Below, in pieces: positions 44,853-55,190 of a stretch of DNA of 64,000 bases. The stretch covers positions 620,001 to 684,000 of the forward strand of contig NZ_CP118522.1 of assembly GCF_028885435.1 (NCBI RefSeq), given 5' to 3'. Within the stretch, counting starts at the first letter, position 1. The number at the start of each line of letters is the position of its first letter. The stretch is from Mesomycoplasma ovipneumoniae ATCC 29419. Its GTDB lineage: Bacteria > Bacillota_I > Bacilli_A > Mycoplasmatales > Metamycoplasmataceae. The position numbers and the translations under genes are program-made. Under the pieces are notes generated by a model. The model had not been told where the DNA came from and did not search any database. It saw nothing but the letters and a program-made list of their open reading frames with translations.

Positions 44853-45188
44853 CTATTCTTCTTTTTTATAAAAGGGAATAATGTGAATGTGTGTATGAAA
44901 AATTGTTTGTTTTGCATCTTTTTCGTTATTAACTTGAAGTCTAAAACCAGTTGCGCCAAGTTGTTTAACTTGCTCTAATGCTAATTTTCTTGCAATTTTT
45001 ATTAAATAAGTAAGATCTTCATCGGAAATGTGAAATAAATTTCGTGAATATTTTTTAGGCACAACTAAAAAATGACCAGGTGAAACCGGAAACTTGTCAA
45101 AAAAAGCGATAACTTGATCATCTTCAAAAATAATTTTTGCTGGTGATTTTTTTGCAATAATATCTAAAAATAATGTTGTATTTTCCAT
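44853..45188 (-). CDS. HIT-family nucleotide hydrolase (HinT-like)
   Basis: A 111-residue HIT protein with the catalytic H-x-H-x-H at His98, His100 and His102 (HTHIHII) and the upstream FDKFPVSPGHFLVVPK segment; it should hydrolyse nucleoside phosphoramidates such as AMP-lysine. Start ATG follows AGGGGAAAA. It is the last gene after P80-like and P60-like genes. In M. hominis the HIT protein is encoded with P60 and P80 and associates with them, so the same arrangement here suggests a membrane-bound complex. Confidence 0.92.
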   Translation of the reverse strand: MENTTLFLDIIAKKSPAKIIFEDDQVIAFFDKFPVSPGHFLVVPKKYSRNLFHISDEDLTYLIKIARKLALEQVKQLGATGFRLQVNNEKDAKQTIFHTHIHIIPFYKKEE

Positions 45189-45212
45189 TTTTCCCCTAAA
45201 ATTTTCTAATAA

Positions 45213-46814
45213 TTAACTAATTTTTACAATTGGATCCTTAGATTCGATTTTATATCCAATTGATTCAAAAAAGTTTTTAGCATCACGGAAAATTCCGCCT
45301 TGATCAGCAAGATATAATGAATAAGCTAGTTTTGTTTTTTGTTCTTGGGTATTTCAAGGTGTATTTTCAAGCGAAAAGTAAACTTGTTTTGTGTTATTTT
45401 CTTCAACTATTTTATCATATAGAGGAGCTAATTTGTTATAATATTTGACCGATATTTTTGACAAATCAGAACTAACTGCCGCAATTCCGTTATCAATTTT
45501 TGGTAAATTTTGACCTTCAGCATTTATTTGAGGATTATAAAGGACTTTATTTTCATCTCAACTAACATCAACATTGTAATAAAATTTTGAAGAATTTATA
45601 CTAATTTCGACAAGAACACCAACGGCAAATTTATTAGCATCATTATCTTTTGTCGGAATTACGTTCTTAATTTTATATGATACTCCCGGAATCTGCGCAG
45701 GAATTTTGATCTCAAAGTCAGAAATTTGGACTTGATCTTTAGTTTTTTTGCGGTCAAAATTTGGACTTAATTCAACAGGATACATTTTTGCTTGATTAAT
45801 TAAGTTAAAATTCTGGAAATCTTTAGCTGACCAAAGAAGATTTGAAGCTGGATCTAAAAAACCAGACTTAGTTTGACCTTGAATTCTAAGATCGTTAAAT
45901 TGGAAGGATAAATCACCTAAAGAAGCATTTTGACGGTATAAAATTCCAGCGTATCCAAGCAATAATGTTGTATCAATATCGTCATTTTTACCAAGTTTTT
46001 CAAATTGTTGCTCTTTGCGAGTTAATCTAGAATTAATATTTTCACTACGTAAAAGTGTGTTAAAAGTATTAGTATCTTTAATTTTTAGTTGTGAAAAAGT
46101 ACTTATACTATTTGGGTCGCTTGATTCAAATTGCCAAACTTGAACCGGATTTTTTGTTAACATTAAGTGAATTAGAAAAAAATCAGGTGAATTTGGATCA
46201 ATATTTTGAAAAATTTGCCGTGATGTAAAGGATGTTCTTGTTGAAATACCATCTTTGTAAATTTGAGAATCTTTAATCAAATTTGGCTGATCAAGTTGAG
46301 TTAAATAAGCCTTAACTAGCAACATTTTATTTATTTCACGGGCAATTCCGGTTGAAAAATTATTGTATAAAACAATAAAAGCTTGATCATTAAAAGTCTT
46401 ATTATAACCAGCCTGAGGTGATAAAAGTGCAAAATCACTTGCTGAAATTGCATTAGTACTTTGTAATTGGGCAATTAATTTTAAACTATAAGTTGGATCC
46501 AAACTAATTTGGTAGTTTTGGTAAAAATCAAAAGCCGCTTTTGCTTGGGTAAAAAATTGCGAATTTGTATTTGTAAATTCACTAGCAAGTGAATTTGAGC
46601 CGGTTTTGAAAATATTTTGGGCTAAAATATTTTCAACAAAGGCATTTTCAACAAAATCCTTAACATCATTTGAACTTAGTTTTCGATCTTCATCAAACCT
46701 TTCAGACGAATTAACATCAACGGTGCAAGAAACTAAAGCACTAAAAGATGTACCTAAAACTAAGAAAAACGGTAATTTTTTTAAAAATTTGTTTTTTTTG
46801 GGGTGATTTTTCAC
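45213..46814 (-). CDS. P60-like surface lipoprotein
   Basis: A lipoprotein of 533 residues from the GTG at 46814, which has AAAGGA six bases upstream; an in-frame TTG at 46829 is possible but less likely. Signal peptide with hydrophobic core FFLVLGTSFSALVSC, lipobox ALVSC. The rest is hydrophilic without domains I know, ending in a pair of Lys/Glu-rich segments. It begins directly after the stop of the P80-like gene and is followed by the HIT gene 24 bases on. The P60 label rests on this gene order and the lipoprotein type, not on recognised residues. Confidence 0.75.
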
Positions 46815-46829
46815 AAATGTTCCTTTCAA

Positions 46830-48938
46830 CTAGCGACTAAATCGAAAAAGACTTTCAAGTTTGTCAATTATCGCCTGGCGCAACTCTTTTGATGGATCGG
46901 CTTTCAATTCTCAACGTTCTTTTTGATTATTATATCAAAAATCTGCACTTAAATCATTTAAAGTTGCATTGGAAATATAATCTTGTAACTTTTGGTTAAT
47001 ATTTAAAACTTGAGAAAGAACGTAAAAATTCAAAAAATTTTCAGAAGATTGTAAAACTGAATTTAAAAAGTTGGTTTTTTCTTGCTCAACTGTTGTTTTT
47101 TTTGACTCTAAAAGTTGTTTTTGATAATTTGCATCACGAACTAAAAGCGACTGAATAAAATTATTATTCGAAATATCGGCAAAAAGTTGACTCATGTTTA
47201 TTGTTGAATTTTGTTTTGAGTCAACTTGATTATTAGCACTTAATTGCAATTGGTGCGAAATTATTTTGTTAAATTCTTCAAGACTGCTAATTTTATTTAA
47301 ACTCAAAACTTTCATCCCTTTTGAATCAAGCACTAATTTCAAATTATCACCTAAATTATAAACTAAATGAGTACGATTATCATTTTCATCTGCGCCAAAA
47401 GTTTCTAAAAACGCCCTTCCTGCCTGAGCAAGTTCATTATCAGAAAGCCCTTGAATGTATGAGTGAAGTCGTTGATTCAAACTTCTAATTTCACTAATTG
47501 GCTTAGAATTTAGCTCAGAAGGATCAACAAGTAAACTTTGGGCATTTTTAAAGAGCAAATCTTTAAGTTTTTCCATTAAAGTTTTGCTAAAAAGTTTTTG
47601 TTTTGGCTCAGCTGAGGTTGAATTTTCTAAAAAAGCAAAAATATAACCAGCTTCATTGTTTGTTAGAGTTTGGCTAAGTGAAGCAATCGGAAGTTGGTCT
47701 AAAATTTCAGCACTTTTTTTGTTATTTTCATAATCCAGAGTAGAAAGTAGAATTTTATCTTGATTATTTTGGGTTGGATCAGTAGAATTTCCGCCTTTAA
47801 AATTCTCAATTAATTCCAAATTATTGCTAACTTGCTCAGCAAGTGATGATTCAGAACTTGTTTTTAAAACTTTATAAGTTAAAAGTTCTTGGAGAGTTTT
47901 TTTATCAACAGTTCATGGTGATTTTGCATCTTTTGCATTTGGTTTTGCATTAATTGAAATTTGCGAAATTTCAAAAAAGTTGAAGTTTCCGGCCAAAGGT
48001 GCTTTTGGATCAAAATAAATTTCGTTAATTATTTTAGTCGGATTTACATATTCTTTAATAAAAGAGTTAGTAATAAAAGCAGAAATTTTAGGATCATTTG
48101 TCGCTGAGGTCGGATTTGGACTAACAATATTTGGACCAAAGCCGTTTTTGCCAATCTCAATTAAGCCAGCAAATAATTTTTCGCCTTTTTTATAAACTAC
48201 TTGTCCTTTTTCGTCCTTAATATCATCTTTCAAAATTCGATCTTCAATATCACTTTTAGTAAAATTTTTATTAATTCCCAATTTAAAACGGGCAAAAGCG
48301 ACATTTTGTGCTGCATTAATTGAAAGCGCTTCAACTGCTTGGTTAATATTAACTGCATTATTAAAACGTGGATCTGAATTTAAATACTTATTGAATTCAG
48401 TTTCTCAATTATTAAAGCCAAAAGTGGTTTGGTATCTGCTACGCTCATCGTTAAGAAAATTTCGTTGGGATTGACGTATTTCTTCAAAGGACTGCAATGT
48501 AAAGCGGCGGGAATTTCCTTGAGTTTTGTCAGTGTTTGTGTTTTCCCAGGCTGCTTGAAACACTTTGGATGCTTCATATTCTTGATTATATAAAAATTCA
48601 ATTAAATATTTTTGAGCTTCACGGAGATCATCGCGCTGTTTTGAATTGTCAGATTTAAAAACACTCAATAATTCTTCAACTTTGATATTTTTGTCTGCAA
48701 TAGGGGACTTAAGAATTACTATATTGGATTTAGGATCGCGAATTTCTAGATTAGTTTTAGAACCACTTGAATAAGACAAAGGAATTCCAACCCCAAGGCC
48801 AATTACAGTTAGAAAACCGGCAGTCAAAGTAATTGGAATTCAAACTTTTTTAGCTTTGGCTGGCGCTTTTTCTTGTTGTTTTTTCCTTGAATCTGAATTC
48901 AAATTGGCAATCTTTTGAAATATATTTTGCTTTTTCAT
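46830..48938 (-). CDS. P80-like membrane protein
   Basis: A 702-residue protein with a basic N-terminus (about 30 residues, Lys/Gln-rich), one hydrophobic segment (WIPITLTAGFLTVIGLGVGIP, about residues 31-51) and a long hydrophilic outer domain rich in Asn, Gln, Ser and Leu. TGA-Trp codons interrupt it (for example FQAAWEN is TGG, SPWTV is TGA). Start ATG 48938 follows AAGGATTTATTT. It is the first gene of the P80-P60-HIT operon and shares the upstream AT-rich region with the divergent HAD/CoaE gene. Assigned by context and architecture. Confidence 0.75.
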
Positions 48939-49096
48939 AAATAAATCCTTAATTTGTACTAAAACTCAAAATTATATTATAATTTAGTAATATTAAAAAA
49001 CATTTTTTCAACTAGAAAAAACACTTATTAAAATATTATATAATTTTAGCATTTTTTATATAATTTTGCTGAAAATATTGCAAATTTGGTTTAAAT

Positions 49097-50440
49097 ATGT
49101 TCTATAAAATTGCTTTTATCGATCTTGATGGTACCCTTTTAGACATTGGCAAGGGCAAAAATGCCCAAATTTCAGATACAAATTTGCATTCAGTAAAAAA
49201 ATTATCTAAAGAATGTAAAATTGTAATTTCAACAGGAAGAAAATTTTCACCTGATATTGTTAATATTGGCAAAAAAATTTCTGCAAATTTTTATGTTTGT
49301 CAAAATGGCGCTGAAATTTATGACCAAAATTTAAATTTAATCTTTGAATCCGTCATTAATCAAAAAATTGTAGAACAAATTCTCGCTTTTGCAAAAAAGT
49401 GAAATGTTTCAATTTCATTTGATTCAAAAGTTATTTTTTCTCCTTCAAAAAGTTTTTTGTATCTTCTTTCAAAATTTTTTTCAAATTTAGAAGTACAAAA
49501 CATTAATAAAGTTGACTTACCAAAAAGTGTCAAAAAAATTTTGATTTTTTCACCTAATATTTTTAAAATAAGTAAATTTAGAAAATTTCTTGAGGAATTG
49601 TTTTCTGAAAAAATTCAAATTTATACTATTGAAAAGGGATTTGTTCTTGAAATTACTGATTCTAATGCCTCAAAAGGTCAAGCCGCCGTTTTTATCTCAA
49701 AAGTTGCTAATATCTCACTAAATTATTCATTTCATATTGGCGATTCTGAAAACGACATTTCAGCAAAAAATGTTGTCCAGACGTTAATTTTGATGAAAAA
49801 TTCGCCCAGAAAACTAAAAAAACATGCTCATATTATCGGCTATAAAAGGAAATTCGGGGTGGCAAAAGCGCTTGAAAATTTCATTTTCAAGCCAAAATCT
49901 ATTGCTATAGTTGGGTTTTATGCAAGTGGAAAAACAACTTTTTTGAAGGAAGTTGAAAAATTTGGTTATTCTGTTTTGTATACAGATGAATTTTATTTTA
50001 ATTGTTTTTTAGAAAATAACCCATGTTTTGAAATAGTTAAAAAGTTTAAACCTGATTTTATTAACAATAACATCCTTGATAAAAATAAACTTCGTGATTT
50101 TATGGTTGAAAACCAGCAAAATCGTGATTTTATTGAACAGAAAATCTATCCAATTTTAGAAGAACATTTAAGAAATAATTATTATCATTTTGTCGAAATA
50201 CCTAATTTATGGACAAAAAACGCCGATTTTCAGGCCTTTTTTTGAAAAACTGTCTGAATTAGAGCTTCAAGGAAACAACTACTTTTAAACATTAAATCCA
50301 AAAAGGTCAAAAAAGAAGTTTGAGAAAAAAACCAGGCATTAAATGGCAATAAAATAAGATTTTATAATGTCAAAATCTCAAATTCGAGGTGAAAAAGGCC
50401 ATCATTTTTCCCAAAATTTTTCACAAAAATTTTTAAATAG
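49097..50440 (+). CDS. coaE: Fusion of HAD (Cof-type) phosphatase and dephospho-CoA kinase
   Basis: A 447-residue two-domain protein. Residues 1-~265 are a Cof-type HAD hydrolase: FIDLDGTLLD with Asp9/Asp11, STGRKF, and GDSENDISA with Asp216. Residues ~268-447 resemble CoaE: P-loop GFYASGKTT from residue 273, then TDEF and ENQQNRDFIEQKIYP, as in the kinase that phosphorylates dephospho-CoA with ATP in the last step of CoA synthesis. The C-terminus is very basic. TGA-Trp at several places (KKWNVS, FFWKTVWIR). The gene precedes DnaB-like and DnaI-like genes, as coaE does in Firmicutes, which supports the assignment. Fusion of the two activities is the odd feature. Confidence 0.85.
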
Positions 50441-50460
50441 GGCTACAATTTCACTTTGCT

Positions 50461-51426
50461 ATGCATTCCTGTTATGTAATTTCAAATTCTGATATTGATC
50501 AAAATGATTTAAATAATTTGTTATATTTTTATTTTCCCGTTGTTAAATTTCAAGGTTATCTTTTGTTCCAATATTTTTTAACTATCAAAAACGCAAACGA
50601 GCCAATTAACTTTGATTTTTTGGACAAAATTTACAGTATTAACCTTGACAATTTTAATAAAACTCGTGAAATTTTGGAATGTCTAAATTTAATTCAAACC
50701 TTTTATGATTCCCAAAAGGAAAAATATTTAATTGAAATAAAAAAACCTTTAAATTCAGAGCAAATTGACAAAAATCCTTATTTAAAACCACTAATCACTG
50801 AAAAAATTACTGATAAAAGATATTTAAGCCTGGTATCAAAATTTAAAAATAATTTTGAAAAATTTGACACTAGGCAAATTAAGACTGACAATTTCCATAA
50901 TCTTTCAAAAAAATTTTATGAAATTTTTGGACAGAATAACCAAAACATTTCAACTATTTTTAATTGTGTTAAAAATACTGACAACAATGAAGCAAAAAAA
51001 GAACTAAACTTTGAAAAATACCACTTGTTTTTAACTGGATATTCAATGAAACCTCGACTTCGAAATTCATTATTAAAATATGTCGAAGAAAAAAGTTTTT
51101 CTAATTGAGCGATTAATAATGTTATTGAATATTGTTTTAAAGTTGGTAATCAAGTAAAATTTAACTATATTAAAAAGATTCTTGATAGTTTGTGAGATGA
51201 TCAAATTATTAGTGGCGCAGATGTTGAACTTGAACTTGAAGAGATTTTTAGAACAAAAATAAAAAATAAAAATAAATCTGAAAGTGCAAAAACTAAAAAA
51301 ATAACTAACATTGAATCAAGTCCTAAAAAAATCTCTAAGCCAAAAAGTTCTAAAAAATCAAAAGTTGAAACACCTGAAATGATAAATGCAATTTCCTGAT
51401 TTATTGATGAAAATGAAATTAATTAA
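50461..51426 (+). CDS. DnaB/DnaD-like primosome protein (probable)
   Basis: A 321-residue protein 20 bases after the CoaE fusion. No ribosome site is clear before ATG 50461. The C-terminal part has a DnaD/DnaB-type helical segment (WAINNVIEYCFKVGNQVKFNYIKKILDSLWDD), which in Firmicutes primosome proteins binds DNA; a Lys/Ser-rich linker and a short acidic end follow. Position between coaE and a DnaI-like gene is the classical order. The protein would help load the replicative helicase. Confidence 0.7.
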
Positions 51427-51440
51427 AAACTAAGTAAAAT

Positions 51441-52403
51441 ATGACAGAAATTCGCCCAAAAACTAAAAAAACAACTAGCAGTAATTCCAACAACAAAGAG
51501 ATAGCAAAATCACTTATTAACGTTTTAGAAAAAATTTTAACTAATGATGATCATGATAGTCCTAAAAATAATGAAGTTATTAAAAATGATAAAAAAGACC
51601 TTAAAAATAGTCAAATATTAGCAAATTTAGATAATAAATTTTTAGACTTAACTTATGAATCAGCTCTTAAAAATCCAAAATTCGCCAGTTGAATTAAACA
51701 GCTCAAAATTGATAAAAATGAGTATTACGAAAATTTAGACCTTTTTTGGCGCGCAACTGAGTGAGAAAAGTTTCCTAATTACAAATTTGAAATAATAAGG
51801 GCACCTGAAACAAGAAAACTTGAAGAAAAATGTGTTTTTCTTTGATCAGAAGATAATAAAAAATGAGCTGAATTTTTACTTTTGCCAGAAATAAGTTTTC
51901 CTAAATTTAAAGATTTTGTCAAAATTATGAAACAACTTAATGTTGGGAAATTCGGCGCAATTTTACCTTTATTAGAAAAATTTAAAATTTATTTAAACAA
52001 AAACAAAAACAGCGAAACTTTGGTTTACTGAACTAATTGAGATAGTGTTTCACAAACCTTACTTTTGAAATGTTTTACTGTTTTTTTTGCACTTCGAAAA
52101 ATTAATGTTGGCTACTTTAACTTGTCTGAAATTTGCCAATTTATTACCGAAAACAAGACAAAATTAACACAAAAATTAAAAAATGTTGATGTTCTAATTG
52201 TTGAATTAGATATAATTAGTAATTTTACAACTTGATTTTTAGCTGAATTAGAAAAAATTATTGCCGAAAGAATAATCACAAATAAACTTACAATTATAAG
52301 TTTTGATTCTGATTTTTATAATAAAAGTGGCAACCAAAAGATTGCTAGCCTTATTAAGTATCACGGAATAAATGGCTTTGACTGACTAAATGAAAACAAT
52401 TAA
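51441..52403 (+). CDS. DnaI-like helicase loader, degenerate ATPase (probable)
   Basis: A 320-residue protein 14 bases after the DnaB-like gene. The N-terminus is a Lys/Asn-rich tail, followed by a domain with an AAA-like strand order; NVGKFGAILPLLEKF sits where the Walker A should be but lacks the G-x-x-G-x-G-K-S/T pattern, and VDVLIVELDIISNFTTWF sits where Walker B should be, with D-D replaced by E-L-D. Several TGA-Trp codons. Called by position and loose resemblance; if right, it has lost ATP binding. Confidence 0.5.
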
Positions 52404-52411
52404 TTGTTTTT

Positions 52412-53103
52412 CCTGAGTTTGGCAGTTAGATGCAAAAATTCACTTTTTAGTGAACACAAATGCGCAAAAATGCCCGTAAATCCGTGTTTTTTACCTAAAA
52501 TCTTAATTTTTATTATTTTAAAATTAAGCTTTTGCAAAAAAAAAAAAAAAAATGCTTGGTCTAAAAAAATTTTCTGTTATAATAAGACTAACTAAGAATA
52601 AATTAATAAATTTTAATATTGAATTAAGGGGGAATTATTATGTTTTTGCCATAAAAAAATCAGAAAATGCGAATTATCCATTATATTTTTAAATATGATG
52701 GAATGCCTTAAATTTAACCGTTTAGAAATCTATAAATTTAAGGCTTTTGGTTATGGTTCTTTCAAAACTTCATATGTTTTTTTAGGCTCAATTTAAATAA
52801 AAACGAGTTTTCTATTTGCATTGAGTTTAAATAGTAGTTGTATTTTTTATGATTTTTGCCAGTGTTTTAAACTAAAAAAGCAGTTTAAAAATTCATAATT
52901 TTACTTTTTAAGTTAAAATTATAGCTTTTTTAGTTTGTTTCATTTGATTAATAAATAGATTTTTCTTTGTGAGTGTTAGATTTAAAATTTAGTGCTTTTT
53001 TTGCTGTGACAGTTATTTTTCCCGAGTTTGGCAGTTAAAAAGCTTGAAAAGGCGGCTAAAACTGAACCATTTTTAAGGTATCTGATCAAACTGGTAAACT
53101 CAG
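52412..53103 (+). mobile_element. Dispersed intergenic element, full copy R7
   Basis: 692 bp with left end 52412-52433 and right end 53077-53103. A 13-bp direct repeat (ATTAATTGTTTTT / ATTAATTATTTTT) flanks it at 52399-52411 and 53104-53116. Inside: hairpin TTCACTTTTTAGTGAA, 17-A tract, TTGGTC and TATAAT (52578-52583), AAGGGGG, four-codon frame 52640-52654 (M-F-L-P-stop), hairpins CCATTATAT/ATATGATGG and GCCTTAAATTTA/TAAATTTAAGGC. The terminator-like stem near the right end is diverged. Inserted right after the stop of the DnaI-like gene; the first duplicated bases include that stop codon. Confidence 0.83.
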
Positions 53104-53130
53104 ATTAATTATTTTTTTGTTTAAAGAACA

Positions 53131-53167
53131 AAAAAACATGTGGAAAATTCACATGCTTTTTTAATTT
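53131..53167. terminator. Intrinsic terminator of pepF
   Basis: CATGTG/CACATG stem flanked by A and T runs, about 25 bases beyond the pepF stop on the minus strand; usable in both directions. Confidence 0.75.
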
Positions 53168-53190
53168 TGGATAAGATATTTAAAATTTGA

Positions 53191-55014
53191 CTAAAAATCG
53201 ATATTAAATATTTTTTTACCTAGACGAATATACTCATCAATTTGACTTTCAAGAACTGAAAAGGCTTGACGGTACATTCCTGGATCGCTAAGATCAACTC
53301 CAGCATTTTTGAGAATTTCGCTTGGTCAATCAGATCCGCCTTTTGAAAGGAAATTTTCGATGTAATTTTTTATTGCTGTTTTTCCTTCTTTTTTGTATTT
53401 CTGGAAGAAAACATTAGCAGCAAGATAACCAATTGCATATTTATAAACATAATACCCATAATAATAATGAGGAACAATTACGCTATAAATAAAGGATTTT
53501 TCGTCAATTTCATCATCATTTGGTTTGTATTTTTTAATTATTTGTTCGTAAATCTTAACAAAATCATCATATGAACCAGTTAGCTCACCACTGTCCATTT
53601 TTTTATATAAAGTAGCCTCATAATCAGCCCAAATAACTTGGCGTTGAACTGTTGAAATAAAGGTTGAAATTTTTTGGAAAACAATATCGAATTTGAGTTT
53701 ATCATCATCTTGATTTTTCAAAAGATAATCATCAACCATTAATTCGTTAAAGATTGAAGCTATTTCAGCAAGAAAAATTGGGTATGAACTGTTGTGATAA
53801 TCTTGGTGTAAATCAGAATAATAAGAATGAAGTGAATGCCCTAATTCGTGAGCTAAAGTATGAACTGAATTAATTGTAAAATCAAAGTTCATAAGAATAT
53901 ATTTTTTTTCAAGACCATAAGATCCGCCAATTGAATATGCTCCAGAACGCTTAGAAGGTACGTAGTGATAGTCGATTCAACGATCTGAAAAAGACTTTTT
54001 AACAATTTCTACATATTCTTGGCCCATTGGTTCTATAGATTTAAGGACAATTTCTTGGGCATCTTCAACAGAATAATTATCTTTAATTTCAACAAGCGGA
54101 ACTAAACGGTCTCAATGATTCATTTTTGTTCCAAATTTTGCTTTATAAAATTGTTTTTGGGCATGAAAAAATTTATCAAATATTGGAAATGCAGCGGCGA
54201 CATTACTAAATAAGTTTTGTAAATTATCTTCTAAAAACCGATCAGAAGACAAGCAAGCTTGAATTAATGAAGGATAATTTCTTGTCTTTGCATCAACTGA
54301 GGCAGATTTAATATGTTGATAAAATAAATTTGCAAAAGTATTTTTATGTTCCAAATAAGCTGAATAATAATTTTGATAGGCTAATTGACGAACATGAGGA
54401 CTTCCGGTTTTTAAATAATTAAAATAATTTGTCGAATTAAGCGGTAATTTATCACCTTTTTCATCAATAATATCAGCAAATTTAGTTTCTGAATTTGAAA
54501 GAATTGAAAAAATTTTATAAACTGAAACTTCACCAAAAGATGTTTTTGTAAGATATTCTTCAACTTGATCATCAAGTTTGTGTTTTTTATTATCAAGTCG
54601 ATAATTTAAATCTTTTAAATAAGGTTTTACGCGCTCATCATTTATTCAGCTGCGAATTTTTTCTTCATTTTTGTAAAAAATAACATCAAGCGAACCTAAT
54701 TTAGACTCAAATTCTGACATTAAGAAAGAAAATTTTTCATTAAGTTGGCTAAAAACAGGGCTAACAACATTTGTGCTTATGTTGTTTGAAATGTAATTAT
54801 AAATTTTGTTATATTTAATTCCAAAGTCTTCTTCAAGTTTTTTAAAATGAAGAAAATTTTCAACATTATCAAATTGTTGGTCCTTCATTTGAATTAATTT
54901 TTGCGAAATTTGGACTATTTCGGCAAAATTCTCCTCAATTGTTTTGCCTTCAAGTAAGACTTCTAGATCAAAACGGTGCTTTTCGGGAATTTCTGAGTAT
55001 TTTTTAAATTGCAT
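53191..55014 (-). CDS. pepF: Oligoendopeptidase F
   Basis: A 607-residue cytoplasmic zinc metallopeptidase of family M3 that cuts oligopeptides. Zinc-binding HELGH at residues 389-393, preceded by INSVHTLAHE; the C-terminal YKYAIGYLAANVFF and FLSKGGSDWPSEILKNAGVD segments are typical of PepF. Start chosen at ATG 55014 because AAAGGAGAAG lies just upstream; an in-frame ATG at 55056 lacks a ribosome site. The frame runs through several TGA-Trp codons. It would process peptides for a cell that depends on imported amino acids. Confidence 0.95.
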
Positions 55015-55154
55015 TTCTTCTCCTTTGCTTTTGTAAAATTTCGCCCTTAACTTCAAATATTACATATATATAATATAATTTAAGGAAAAATTAATTTTAG
55101 AATATAATTGTACCTTATTTTTTCAAAATTCCAATCCTAAAAAATAAAAAAATG

Positions 55155-55160
55155 TTATAA
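55155..55160 (+). promoter_or_regulatory. -10 box of the mib-mip operon
   Basis: TATAAT within TGTTATAATTAAC, about 30 bases before the MIB start; ribosome site GGAGGG follows. Confidence 0.55.
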
Positions 55161-55190
55161 TTAACTAAAAGATACACTTGGAGGGTGACA

